Source: Cellvibrio sp. PSBB023
GTDB lineage: Bacteria; Pseudomonadota; Gammaproteobacteria; Pseudomonadales; Cellvibrionaceae
Assembly: GCF_002007605.1 (NCBI RefSeq)
Contig: NZ_CP019799.1
Location: 3,388,001-3,452,000, forward strand
Reading direction: 5' to 3'
Length of the DNA: 64,000 nucleotides
Position 1 is the stretch's first letter; every line of letters starts with the position of its first letter. Under the pieces are notes generated by a model. The model saw nothing but the letters and a program-made list of their open reading frames with translations. It was not told where the DNA came from and made no database searches. This document shows, in pieces, positions 32,661 through 43,465 of this stretch. A program made the translations under genes and the position numbers.

Positions 32661-33764
32661 ATGAAATTTGCCGTATCTCGCGAAGCCTTGCTGAAACCCT
32701 TACAACTGGTAGCTGGTGTGGTGGAGCGTCGTCAAACGCTGCCGGTATTGTCGAACGTACTGATTCAATTAAATGGCGATCAATTGTCGCTGACCGGTAC
32801 GGATTTGGAAGTGGAAATTGTGGGTCGTATCACCCTGGAGCAAGCGGGCCAATCCGGTGAGATTACTGTACCGGCGCGCAAGCTGGTGGATATTTGCCGC
32901 TCCTTACCTGATGGCAGCAATATCGAATTTACCCTGGAAGAAAACCGTATTCTGGTGAAATCCGGCCGCAGCCGTTTTACCTTGTCGACCTTACCAGCCG
33001 GTGATTTCCCGAATGTGGAAGATGCACCCGGTAATCTGCGTTTCAGCTGTGCACAGCAAGAAGTAAAACGCCTGATTGAACGCACCGCATTTGCCATGGC
33101 TCAGCAAGATGTTCGCTATTACTTGAATGGTATGTTGTGGGAAGTCCGCCAGGATCAACTGCGTGTTGTTGCTACCGATGGCCACCGTATGGCTATGTGT
33201 ACTCGCGCTGTAGCCGTTAACACCAGCGACGTTGTGCAGGCCATTCTGCCGCGCAAAGGTGTACTGGAATTATCCCGCTTGCTGGATGACTCTTCTGCCC
33301 AAGTTGAAGTTGTACTCAGTGCCAATCATATCCGTGTGACCTCTATGGACTATACCTTCACCTCCAAACTGGTGGACGGCAAGTTCCCTGAATACGAACG
33401 TGTATTACCGCGCGGTGGCAATAAAGTAGTGATAGGTTCGCGCCTGGAGTTGAAACAAGCCTTTGCTCGCACCGCGATTTTATCCAATGAGAAATACCGT
33501 GGCGTGCGCTTGTTATTGTCCGATGGCAGCTTAACCATAGTCGCCAACAACCCCGAGCAGGAAGAAGCGGAAGAACAGGTGACTGTGGATTACACCGGCG
33601 ATTCTCTGGAAGTCGGTTTCAATGTGAGTTACTTGCAAGATGTCACCAATGTAATCAGTAACGAAAACGTGAAAATTACCCTGTCGGATGCTAACTCCAG
33701 TGCACTGCTGGAAGAGCCGGAAAACAGCGATTCTCTCTATGTTGTTATGCCAATGCGCCTCTAA
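32661..33764 (+). CDS. dnaN: DNA polymerase III beta sliding clamp
   Basis: 367 residues, the usual length, with three repeats of the clamp fold. N-terminus MKFAVSREALLKPLQLVAGV and C-terminus YVVMPMRL are typical. It starts 93 bases after dnaA; the order dnaA-dnaN-recF-gyrB is the ancestral origin operon. Confidence 0.97.
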   Translation: MKFAVSREALLKPLQLVAGVVERRQTLPVLSNVLIQLNGDQLSLTGTDLEVEIVGRITLEQAGQSGEITVPARKLVDICRSLPDGSNIEFTLEENRILVKSGRSRFTLSTLPAGDFPNVEDAPGNLRFSCAQQEVKRLIERTAFAMAQQDVRYYLNGMLWEVRQDQLRVVATDGHRMAMCTRAVAVNTSDVVQAILPRKGVLELSRLLDDSSAQVEVVLSANHIRVTSMDYTFTSKLVDGKFPEYERVLPRGGNKVVIGSRLELKQAFARTAILSNEKYRGVRLLLSDGSLTIVANNPEQEEAEEQVTVDYTGDSLEVGFNVSYLQDVTNVISNENVKITLSDANSSALLEEPENSDSLYVVMPMRL

Positions 33765-33798
33765 GAGGCCATTGGTATAAGCCATTCCTGCCGGTCAT

Positions 33799-34923
33799 AT
33801 GACCCTCAAACGTCTTTTTATTCAAAACCTGCGCAATCTTGAAGGGGTAGATATTATTCCCTCGGCGCAGGTGAATCTTATCTTTGGTGAAAACGGCTCG
33901 GGTAAAACCAGTATTCTGGAAGCCATAAACCTGTTGGCCTTGGGGCGATCCTTTCGCAGCCACAAACACAAACCGCTGATCCGCCACCAACAACAAGCCT
34001 TTACGGTGTTTGGTCGTGTACATACTGATGATCATTCAGAGGTGCCTATTGGCATCACTCGCGCAATGGACGGTGAAGCCAGCTTTAAAGCGAATGGTGT
34101 GGTTGTCTCTTCAGCGGCTGATCTTGCGGCTTATCTTCCTGTTCAAGTCATCAATTCCGATACATTTTTATTACTGGAAGGTAGTCCCAAGGTACGGCGA
34201 CAGTTTATCGATTGGTTAGTGTTCCACGTGGAACCTCAATTTTACCCGGCATGGAAGGCTATCCAACGTTGCCTCAAACACCGCAATAGCCTGTTGCGGC
34301 GTGATAGAATAGACCGCTTTGAATTGGCCAGTTGGGATCAGGAATTAACGATTCTTACTGAAAAAATTCACGAGTTACGTTCTGCCTGTATGGCGGAGTT
34401 TGAATCCAATCTTTCCGACTTGCTGCGGGAGTTTGTTAAGGTGGATGGCATCAAGCTCAGCTACTATCGCGGCTGGGACAAAGAGCGAGATTATAGCGAT
34501 ATACTCGCAGAAGGTTTTGAACGGGATCAACGTTTGGGTTATACCCAGATGGGAAGCCACAGGGCAGACTTAAAAATAACGGTGAACGGCCAGGACGCGG
34601 CAGAATTGCTGTCTCGCGGCCAACAAAAGTTACTGGTCTGTGCATTGAAGATCGCCCAAGGCTATGTGTTTAGCCGCATCACCGGGCGTAAGTCTATTTA
34701 TCTCGTAGATGATTTACCGGCAGAGCTGGATGATAAACATCGCAAGCTGCTGGTGCATTGGTTGCACACCATGCAAACCCAGGTTTTTATTACCGGTGTG
34801 GAGCAAGAGACTCTCTTATCCAGCTGGCGCGATAGAACGGAGATAGTCCCTAAAATGTTCCACGTGGAACAAGGCAGGGTAACAGAGGTCAGCGAAATCC
34901 TGGCTTCTGGATTGAATGAATAA
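33799..34923 (+). CDS. recF: Recombination mediator RecF
   Basis: 374 residues. Walker A FGENGSGKTSILEAI near residue 33, signature LLSRGQQKLLVCALKIAQG, and Walker B YLVDDLPAELD. It helps load RecA at gaps. Two 16-bp parS-like palindromes are embedded in the coding sequence, each encoding FHVE. Confidence 0.96.
   Translation: MTLKRLFIQNLRNLEGVDIIPSAQVNLIFGENGSGKTSILEAINLLALGRSFRSHKHKPLIRHQQQAFTVFGRVHTDDHSEVPIGITRAMDGEASFKANGVVVSSAADLAAYLPVQVINSDTFLLLEGSPKVRRQFIDWLVFHVEPQFYPAWKAIQRCLKHRNSLLRRDRIDRFELASWDQELTILTEKIHELRSACMAEFESNLSDLLREFVKVDGIKLSYYRGWDKERDYSDILAEGFERDQRLGYTQMGSHRADLKITVNGQDAAELLSRGQQKLLVCALKIAQGYVFSRITGRKSIYLVDDLPAELDDKHRKLLVHWLHTMQTQVFITGVEQETLLSSWRDRTEIVPKMFHVEQGRVTEVSEILASGLNE
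34220..34235. promoter_or_regulatory. parS site 1 (in recF)
   Basis: TGTTCCACGTGGAACC: 15 of 16 positions of the Pseudomonas-type parS palindrome, inside recF. ParB/ParA are encoded in this window and the site lies within a few kb of both oriC candidates, where parS sites cluster. Confidence 0.85.
34856..34871. promoter_or_regulatory. parS site 2 (in recF)
   Basis: TGTTCCACGTGGAACA: a perfect 16-bp palindrome of the Pseudomonas-type parS form, 636 bases from site 1, near the recF 3' end. Conservation of the palindrome over coding sequence is expected for a functional ParB site. Confidence 0.9.
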
Positions 34924-34952
34924 GTCATCAGCCTGTTGCTGATCGCTACTGA

Positions 34953-37393
<2,441 letters not shown>

Positions 37394-37394
<1 letters not shown>

Positions 37395-37398
37395 CCAG
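37394..37398. repeat. Target-site duplication ACCAG, left copy
   Basis: ACCAG directly abuts the left terminal TGTCG. Its first A is the final base of the gyrB TAA stop codon. An identical copy abuts the right end. Confidence 0.9.
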
Positions 37399-37463
37399 TG
37401 TCGAATCTCATTCGGCGTGAACTTTTGTCTCATATACGTGATCCCTCGTCTCACTATTCGTGA
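37399..37463. repeat. Left transposon end with three TnsB-type sites
   Basis: Three direct copies of a motif close to TCTCAttnnnCGTGA: ATCTCATTCGGCGTGA at 37405, TCTCATATACGTGAT at 37428, GTCTCACTATTCGTGA at 37448, spaced about 20-23 bases. Terminal bases TGTCG. Confidence 0.85.
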
Positions 37464-37516
37464 ACTGAGGGATGCGTATAGAAAAGGAACAAATAATAAA
37501 AGTTGGAGGAGATGAA

Positions 37517-39781
37517 ATGGGTAAGCTTTACGTTAATGCTGCACCATTTTCACTAAGTGATGATCAGATTCTGTATCTCTATTGTGTAGAGTACAAAGAC
37601 CACGAAACCTTAAACTCTCTCCGAAATGAGTTGCGAGGCAAATACTTTGTCCGGCGAGCTGGGGATAAAGTTGAAATTGTTCCTTATATTTTCACTAATG
37701 AGGAAAACCAATTTGGGAATCCTATAGAAGTAAATTTATATGATAGATATGATTTGCTAGCAGCCTTAGCTGAGAACTGGATATTAAGGACATTCAAATC
37801 AAAAAAGGCCACTTGCTGGATATCTGGTGGTTACATTCATTACCTTTCTAAAAAATCAGGCTCAGACATTCTAGATAAATGTTTGAATGATAGATCAATC
37901 GTTCCCACATCTATTAGCTTACGATTTGGAGCCGAGTTTTCGATTCGAAAAATTCAGGTTAATGGAAAAATATCACCCTCAGTAATCGTAAATACTAGGA
38001 AAAGAATAATAATTAATGAGCCATTAATAAATTTTTTACAAATTGGCTTTGATCCGGTTGGTTTTTACATCTTAGAGAAAAATCATCCAGAAGAAAAAGG
38101 AAGACTCGTTGGTTGTGTTGAGAGAGTAGAAGGAGATATTCTTTTTTTAAAAGATAACGGAAATAATCCTGATACATTAAAAATCGATTTAGCCTACTTG
38201 GAACCAAGACAAGAAAACCTAGAAGCAATATTAAAATTGTATCTTGGTGATGAAAGTCTTGATGTATTAGAAAAGATAAAAAACATTTCTTCCGAAAAAT
38301 TCAGTGGGCCCACTAAGCTTGAAACAATAAATCAACTTTTTGCATTTCTCGAAAAACAAGAAAGAAACATCTGTCAGAATATACAAATCGTATTTGATAC
38401 TCCATTAAGTAATGAATATCAAGCTTCCATACAAAATGGGGAATTTACAAAACCTAATTTACTTTTTGATGTTTCTGGACGGAAAACAAGCACATGGAAT
38501 CAAGGTGGATTAGATAAGTATGGACCCTTTAATTGGGAGGGATTCCCTTACAGAAATATAAATATTGCCGTCATATGCCAAAGTGACAAACAAGGAGAAG
38601 TTGAACGGTTTATAAAACAACTTCTAGATGGAATTCCAGGAAGTACATATGCAGAATCCGGATTTTTAAAAAGATATCATTTCGATAAACCTTATTTTCG
38701 AGTGTTTCCTACAGAAAATAATAGCCCTCATGCATACAAGGTTGCGTGCGGTAAAGCTCTAGACCACATTACCGAACATGGCCGAAAATGGCACCTTTCT
38801 CTTATACAGATAGAGGAAAAATTCCATGAATTACAAGGTACAGATAATCCATATTTAGTAGTTAAAGCTTTCTTACTGTCAAAAGATATTCCAGTTCAGC
38901 AATTTGAATTTGAGACAATCATTCAAAATGGATTATCGCTAACAGCAAGTGTTAACAATATGGGAGTAGCCTGTTATGCAAAAATGGGAGGCACCCCTTG
39001 GATTCTTCCTGCTAAAAGCACTCTTTCCCATGAGCTGATTATTGGAATTGGCTCGTACATGTCATCAGAAGGAAGACTAGGAGATAAGAGACGCTATATT
39101 GGAGTTACAACAGTATTCAGTGGAGATGGAAGATATTTATTAGAATCACGTACAGCAGTAGTTGATTTTGATTCTTATCAGAAAGAATTAGCCTCAAATC
39201 TGATGAGAATAGTAAATGACATTAGACGAACAGAAGCATGGAGCGATAATGATCCTGTAAGATTTATTTTTCACATATTTAAGCCGCTAAAAAATAGTGA
39301 AATTGAGGCAGTAAAGCAATTAGTCGCCGAACTAGGGATGCCACATGCGGAATTTGCATTTTTACATATAGCAGATAGTCACCCATTCTATATTTTTGAT
39401 AAGTCTGAATTTGGTATTGGCAAACAAGTTAAAAAAGGTGTGTATGCGCCCTCGAGAGGCAGCTACATTAAACTTAATCCAATAGAAGCTCTAGTTTGCC
39501 TGACTGGTGCTAAAGAATTAAAACAAGTTAGTGATGGATTACCCACTCCGATTTTACTAAAACTTCACGAAAGCTCTTCATTTAGAGATTTAGATTATCT
39601 ATCAAGGCAAGTCTTTGAATTCTCTTGTTTGTCATGGCGAGGACTTCAACCGTCTCCTGTACCAATCACAATTTTATATTCAGATTTAGTAGCAAAGAAC
39701 ATAAATCAGTTATCGACAATACCAAGCTGGTCAACAGAAAATATCCTAGGCCCAATCGGACGGACTAGGTGGTTTCTATGA
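37517..39781 (+). CDS. Catalytically inactive prokaryotic Argonaute (long, MID-PIWI)
   Basis: 754 residues from ATG 37517 (MGKLYVNAAPFSLSDDQ), preceded by GGAGGAG; ATG 37472 is a weaker start. The C-terminal half carries Argonaute MID and PIWI features: a MID-like stretch (about 350-480; RNINIAVICQSDKQG, NPYLVVKAFLLSKDIP), YAKMGGTPWILP, HELIIGIGSYMSS, YIGVTTVFSGDGRYLLES, LSWRGLQPSPVPITILYS and the terminal RTRWFL. The first catalytic aspartate is replaced by Gly (IGIGS, about 511), and the usual third-aspartate region reads IFHIFKPLKNSE, so the slicer tetrad is broken. The N-terminal 330 residues should hold N, linker and PAZ-like parts, which I cannot delimit. Inactive long (long-B) Argonautes act as guide-directed sensors for a partner effector. 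The partner here is the overlapping nuclease gene. Confidence 0.87.
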   Translation: MGKLYVNAAPFSLSDDQILYLYCVEYKDHETLNSLRNELRGKYFVRRAGDKVEIVPYIFTNEENQFGNPIEVNLYDRYDLLAALAENWILRTFKSKKATCWISGGYIHYLSKKSGSDILDKCLNDRSIVPTSISLRFGAEFSIRKIQVNGKISPSVIVNTRKRIIINEPLINFLQIGFDPVGFYILEKNHPEEKGRLVGCVERVEGDILFLKDNGNNPDTLKIDLAYLEPRQENLEAILKLYLGDESLDVLEKIKNISSEKFSGPTKLETINQLFAFLEKQERNICQNIQIVFDTPLSNEYQASIQNGEFTKPNLLFDVSGRKTSTWNQGGLDKYGPFNWEGFPYRNINIAVICQSDKQGEVERFIKQLLDGIPGSTYAESGFLKRYHFDKPYFRVFPTENNSPHAYKVACGKALDHITEHGRKWHLSLIQIEEKFHELQGTDNPYLVVKAFLLSKDIPVQQFEFETIIQNGLSLTASVNNMGVACYAKMGGTPWILPAKSTLSHELIIGIGSYMSSEGRLGDKRRYIGVTTVFSGDGRYLLESRTAVVDFDSYQKELASNLMRIVNDIRRTEAWSDNDPVRFIFHIFKPLKNSEIEAVKQLVAELGMPHAEFAFLHIADSHPFYIFDKSEFGIGKQVKKGVYAPSRGSYIKLNPIEALVCLTGAKELKQVSDGLPTPILLKLHESSSFRDLDYLSRQVFEFSCLSWRGLQPSPVPITILYSDLVAKNINQLSTIPSWSTENILGPIGRTRWFL

Positions 39782-40908
39782 GCAATGATTTGCTTAATCT
39801 ACTAATGCAAAGACTTCATTCGACAATATCCGATGGAGCTAGCTTGGTATTATTATTCGCCGAGTGGTTCAACATCGATGTAGAAACTCCAACAGAAGAG
39901 GAACCTAGCAGCCTATGGCGATATCAGCTTGTTGCTGATGCAGCTATGAGAGGTGCATTAGGTAAATCGATAAACTATCAGTTTTCTGATGGGCTAACTT
40001 TTCTAAAACAAAAAGAGTATTTTGTTCCAAATAAAATACCAGGATTTGAAGCTGATCCCCTTGCAATATTAGCGGTAGCTATTGGCATCGAGAAAAGTGG
40101 ACTCGATACAAATGATGTAGATTGGCTAAATACAATAATCACTTGTGCGATTGATAAAGAACAGGATAAATGGAGACTTGACCTGTTGAAAGCAGCAAGG
40201 GTTATTCTAAAAATAGATGTTCAATCACTGAACAACGTAATTATTAGATGTGCATTGTCTTCGAAAGGTCTTTGTCAGATCGAAAAAGATGATCATAAAC
40301 TTGCCGAGGAGCAATGTTTAATCTTCGCAGATGCCTCTTCTGAAGATGCCTTATTTAGATATGCAGCTTTAAATACTCTAATTAAGGTGGAGGGACGAAT
40401 TAGATTTGGGAAAACGCAGATAGAAGATATATCAGAATTATTAAAAAATGTTGAGCCAGCCTTAAAACGATGGCCTTTTGAAGAAAAAGCAAAAACCAAA
40501 AATAGCACTATACAAAAATGGGATATTCAGAATGAATATCACGTTCAATCATATCTCTGGGCTTTGTTAAGACCTATATTTTCCGATTTGCAAGATGAGG
40601 AGTATCTTAAAAGCGTTGGATACAAGCATCCTAGAGTTGACTTAGCAATTGAATCACTAAAATTAGTAATAGAAGTAAAATATCTTCGTGAGTCAAATCA
40701 ATCTGCATTGGCTGATTTAGTAGAACAAATTGCAGCGGATGCTTCACTATATCTTTCATTAAATAACGAATCTTTTGACAAAATCATCGTATTCGTTTGG
40801 GACAACACTGGTTCAGTTCAACATCACAACAGTTTAATTCAAGGTATGAAACAAATTCGTGGAATTGTTGACGCTGTAGTTGTATCGAGACCTGGGAATT
40901 GGAAGTAA
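39778..40908 (+). CDS. Argonaute-associated PD-(D/E)XK nuclease
   Basis: 376 residues from ATG 39778, whose ATGA overlaps the Argonaute stop codon, indicating translational coupling; ATG 39769 is an alternative. The C-terminal third has a restriction-endonuclease-like core: VDLAIESLKLVIEVKYL (Asp near 287 and E-x-K near 300), followed by a helix with DLVEQIAADASLYL. The N-terminal 250 residues are alpha-helical and unassigned. Inactive long-B Argonautes are known to pair with such nucleases, which degrade DNA and cause abortive infection once the Argonaute detects invading nucleic acid; function here is inferred from that precedent and from the coupling. Confidence 0.83.
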   Translation: MSNDLLNLLMQRLHSTISDGASLVLLFAEWFNIDVETPTEEEPSSLWRYQLVADAAMRGALGKSINYQFSDGLTFLKQKEYFVPNKIPGFEADPLAILAVAIGIEKSGLDTNDVDWLNTIITCAIDKEQDKWRLDLLKAARVILKIDVQSLNNVIIRCALSSKGLCQIEKDDHKLAEEQCLIFADASSEDALFRYAALNTLIKVEGRIRFGKTQIEDISELLKNVEPALKRWPFEEKAKTKNSTIQKWDIQNEYHVQSYLWALLRPIFSDLQDEEYLKSVGYKHPRVDLAIESLKLVIEVKYLRESNQSALADLVEQIAADASLYLSLNNESFDKIIVFVWDNTGSVQHHNSLIQGMKQIRGIVDAVVVSRPGNWK

Positions 40909-40912
40909 TATT

Positions 40913-41407
40913 TTAAATATTTTGTAAAACAAAACGCGCCTGCAAAATTCTCAATAACTCAAAGCTGTTAATGTGTTGCACATTAAAGTCATTGCATATG
41001 TTGGGAATTTTTATTTTTTTACTATCAGGTGGATCGAGCCGTTCTTGGGTAACAACAATAGCACCAGACACGGCAGCTTTTGCGATTAACCAAGGATCTG
41101 CACCAGCTGAAAAATTAGCAACGTTCGCTTGGTTTTTATTGGGCAGCTCGTAAACATGTTGAATGATCTGAGCGTATTGCTGCTGTGTATTTGCATCAGT
41201 TACAGGGAGAAAATGATTTTGGCGCGATTTTACCCAAATGCTTAACTCGTCATTTTTTCCGGCAAGTTCATCATAAACCATTTGTATACTGGCTACTTGA
41301 CCTTGTGCAAATTGAAGATCTAACCAATCCCAGTAACCTGGACAAAAATCCATATCGTAATAGAAATTTTTCGCAGTGATATAGGTATTTGCATCCATTA
41401 AATACAT
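40913..41407 (-). CDS. DUF4411-type PIN-like protein (probable toxin)
   Basis: 164 residues. It begins MYLMDANTYITAKNFYYDMD, the first acidic residue of a PIN-like site, with further conserved acids in GADPWLIAKA and a strand AIVVTQER. PIN proteins are metal-dependent ribonucleases and many are toxins. It is translated right after the ImmA-type gene, overlapping by one base (TAATG), and this pairing is the standard DUF4411 antitoxin arrangement. It converges on the nuclease gene with a 4-base gap. Confidence 0.75.
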   Translation of the reverse strand: MYLMDANTYITAKNFYYDMDFCPGYWDWLDLQFAQGQVASIQMVYDELAGKNDELSIWVKSRQNHFLPVTDANTQQQYAQIIQHVYELPNKNQANVANFSAGADPWLIAKAAVSGAIVVTQERLDPPDSKKIKIPNICNDFNVQHINSFELLRILQARFVLQNI

Positions 41408-42552
41408 TAAATGCCTAACTCCGTAGCAAATCTTTGGATTTTGCTGGGCGCCATATCTAATAGCTTGCCCGCGTCTCTCAATAAAACCCGACCACTCAAT
41501 GTTTCAGAGACTAGTGCCTTTGCAAATCTCTCACTTACTTGGACTTTGTGAGTGCGATAATAAGTGGGGCCACCATCGGTGCGTTCGCGATCTCTATGAT
41601 CTCGCTGAACACTGTCTATATAATTTTGGTATTGTTGTTGGGTAATTTTCTGCAATGTTAATGCTCGGCGAGCTAACACCCACCTACTTACATGAAATAT
41701 AGCTTCTAATACTGGCAAGTTAAGTTGCCAGTCCGGTAGCGCTTGCCAATAAGTTAAAAACTCACCTGCCGGCACAAGAAATTCAGCTGCTATTGCGTTG
41801 CAAAGCACCTCTTCTGCTCTATTGGTATTGGGCTTTGCATCGGACACGCCACTTTGGCCAATCCAGATATGTGCGAGCTCATGAATAAGTGTAAATAACC
41901 TAGCGCTAGGGGCATCTGCTTGGTTTATAAAAATAATGGGCGCTAATGGATCAAAGAGTGCAAAACCTCGAAACTCTTTTACATTGAGAGGCTTGGTATA
42001 GTGGCCAAGGTCGCCTTGGCGCATAACCAGAATACCTATATCTTCTATTTTTTTGATGAGATCACGATAATAATCCTCCCAACTTCCTCGTTCTGGATGC
42101 GTTGGGATGTGGAGTACATTACGCATATCTGCAACTATCGCACTGGCAGGTTGCTGACTGGTAAATCGTCCCAAGTAGGGATTCCGGTCTAAACGTTGTT
42201 CTTGGCGCAAATAGTCTTTGTACCATTCCTGCCTTTCAATAATGGTATGCACCATTTTGATGAGCTCCGCACTGGGGCGAGGATTGTGCTCATTATCAAT
42301 GGTGCGCAGATCTGGAATAGGTAAATTTTCAACAGGCTGAATGTTTAAAAATAAATAGCCAAAAGGAATTAGTGTTTGCTTGGCGAAATCTTGAGCTTGT
42401 TTAAAAGTTACTCTGGCCTGCCCCAGTTCCCAAGCAATAAGCTTTTGTTCTTCTACTCTCAGCTTTTTAGCAAGCGCAGCCTCACTAAGCTGTGCTCTTT
42501 CACGAGCCCAACGGAGATTGGCGGGGTTAATCTGCGCATATGCAACAGCCAT
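41407..42552 (-). CDS. XRE-HTH plus ImmA/IrrE-type metallopeptidase (probable antitoxin)
   Basis: 381 residues. An N-terminal helix-turn-helix (about 10-65; WARERAQLSEAALAKKLRV) is followed by a zinc peptidase domain with HELAHIWIGQSG and a downstream conserved Glu region (EEVLCNAIAAEFLVP). ImmA/IrrE proteins degrade repressors or serve as antitoxins. It is upstream of the PIN-like gene on the same strand and overlaps it, so the pair is probably a toxin-antitoxin module that stabilises the element. Residues at the extreme C-terminus are basic. Confidence 0.82.
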   Translation of the reverse strand: MAVAYAQINPANLRWARERAQLSEAALAKKLRVEEQKLIAWELGQARVTFKQAQDFAKQTLIPFGYLFLNIQPVENLPIPDLRTIDNEHNPRPSAELIKMVHTIIERQEWYKDYLRQEQRLDRNPYLGRFTSQQPASAIVADMRNVLHIPTHPERGSWEDYYRDLIKKIEDIGILVMRQGDLGHYTKPLNVKEFRGFALFDPLAPIIFINQADAPSARLFTLIHELAHIWIGQSGVSDAKPNTNRAEEVLCNAIAAEFLVPAGEFLTYWQALPDWQLNLPVLEAIFHVSRWVLARRALTLQKITQQQYQNYIDSVQRDHRDRERTDGGPTYYRTHKVQVSERFAKALVSETLSGRVLLRDAGKLLDMAPSKIQRFATELGI

Positions 42553-42898
42553 TGTTACTTTTCCATTAAACAGTTTATATGTACATAGACATACGAAGCT
42601 TCATCTAGTTTTCCAGTATAGCTGGGCAGCATATTCGAGCTCAAAGAACTTCATTTTAATGTTTCAAAAATAATTAAAATGAAAACAAAACTCCCCTAGT
42701 AGTAACTCACTGAATTAAAAGCCAATTTTCAAAAAAATCATGGTAAAAATATAATCAAAAGCCCTATTTTTGATACATCAAAGTATAGTATTTTGATTGT
42801 AACTTACTGATTTGTATATATTTTTTTGAAAAACGATTGTTGCCAAAATAACAGCTTTACCCTAATCTGGACAGAAATATGTCCGATTGGTACTTCAG
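42553..42898. promoter_or_regulatory. AT-rich divergent promoter region with regulator palindrome
   Basis: About 346 bases between the divergent ImmA-type and XRE genes with no supported gene. It is strongly AT-rich (TATATATTTTTTT near 42818). A 16-bp inverted repeat GGACAGAAATATGTCC at 42869-42884 lies 15 bases before the XRE start codon, a typical autorepressor operator position. A TTTGATaCATCAAA-like element lies near 42770. Confidence 0.5.
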
Positions 42899-43297
42899 AT
42901 GACTCCCTTTGGCGAATACTTGGAACAACTTAGACGTAGCCGGTATCTGCAACAAAAGCAGTTGGCTGACATCATGGGAATTAACCCTTGCTATGTGAGT
43001 GCACTCGAAAAAGGCCGTAAAGGCCCACCCTCTAAACCAGTACTTGAACAACTTATTGAGAAACTGGATCTTTCTGCTGAGGAAGAGAGTCGTTTATGGA
43101 AAAGCGTAGAGCTCTCCGATTTAAATCTCCGCCTCCCGGTGAACATGTCTAAACAAGAATTTGAGTTCCTATACGAATTACGCCAAAGCCTTGGTAGGTT
43201 AAGTAATAACCAGTTGGTCATTATGCAAACGGCTTTAAAAATGGGGGAGTCGGCATTTGGAATGCAAGGAGAAAGAAGGAGGGGTAACGTCATGTAG
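42899..43297 (+). CDS. XRE-family transcriptional regulator of the transposon
   Basis: 132 residues from ATG 42899 (MTPFGEYLEQLRRSRYLQQ); TTG 42887 is possible but unlikely. The helix-turn-helix covers about 10-60 (LQQKQLADIMGINPCYVSALEKG). It is 168 bases upstream of tnsA on the same strand. Small XRE-type genes beside tnsA are frequent in Tn7-like elements and control transposition genes; that role is inferred. Confidence 0.82.
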   Translation: MTPFGEYLEQLRRSRYLQQKQLADIMGINPCYVSALEKGRKGPPSKPVLEQLIEKLDLSAEEESRLWKSVELSDLNLRLPVNMSKQEFEFLYELRQSLGRLSNNQLVIMQTALKMGESAFGMQGERRRGNVM

Positions 43298-43465
43298 AAA
43301 TAACAACGGGACGCACCGGATGGATTGTCCCGCTATTAGATGTAAGTGAAGTTACTTACGGCGTGGAAACCATAGTATCTACACCCTCGAATAGCCCGTC
43401 AACCCATCCCCTGCACAATTACCTGATCACAAATCAAACATTACCGTTCTGGGTAAGGGGTATTC

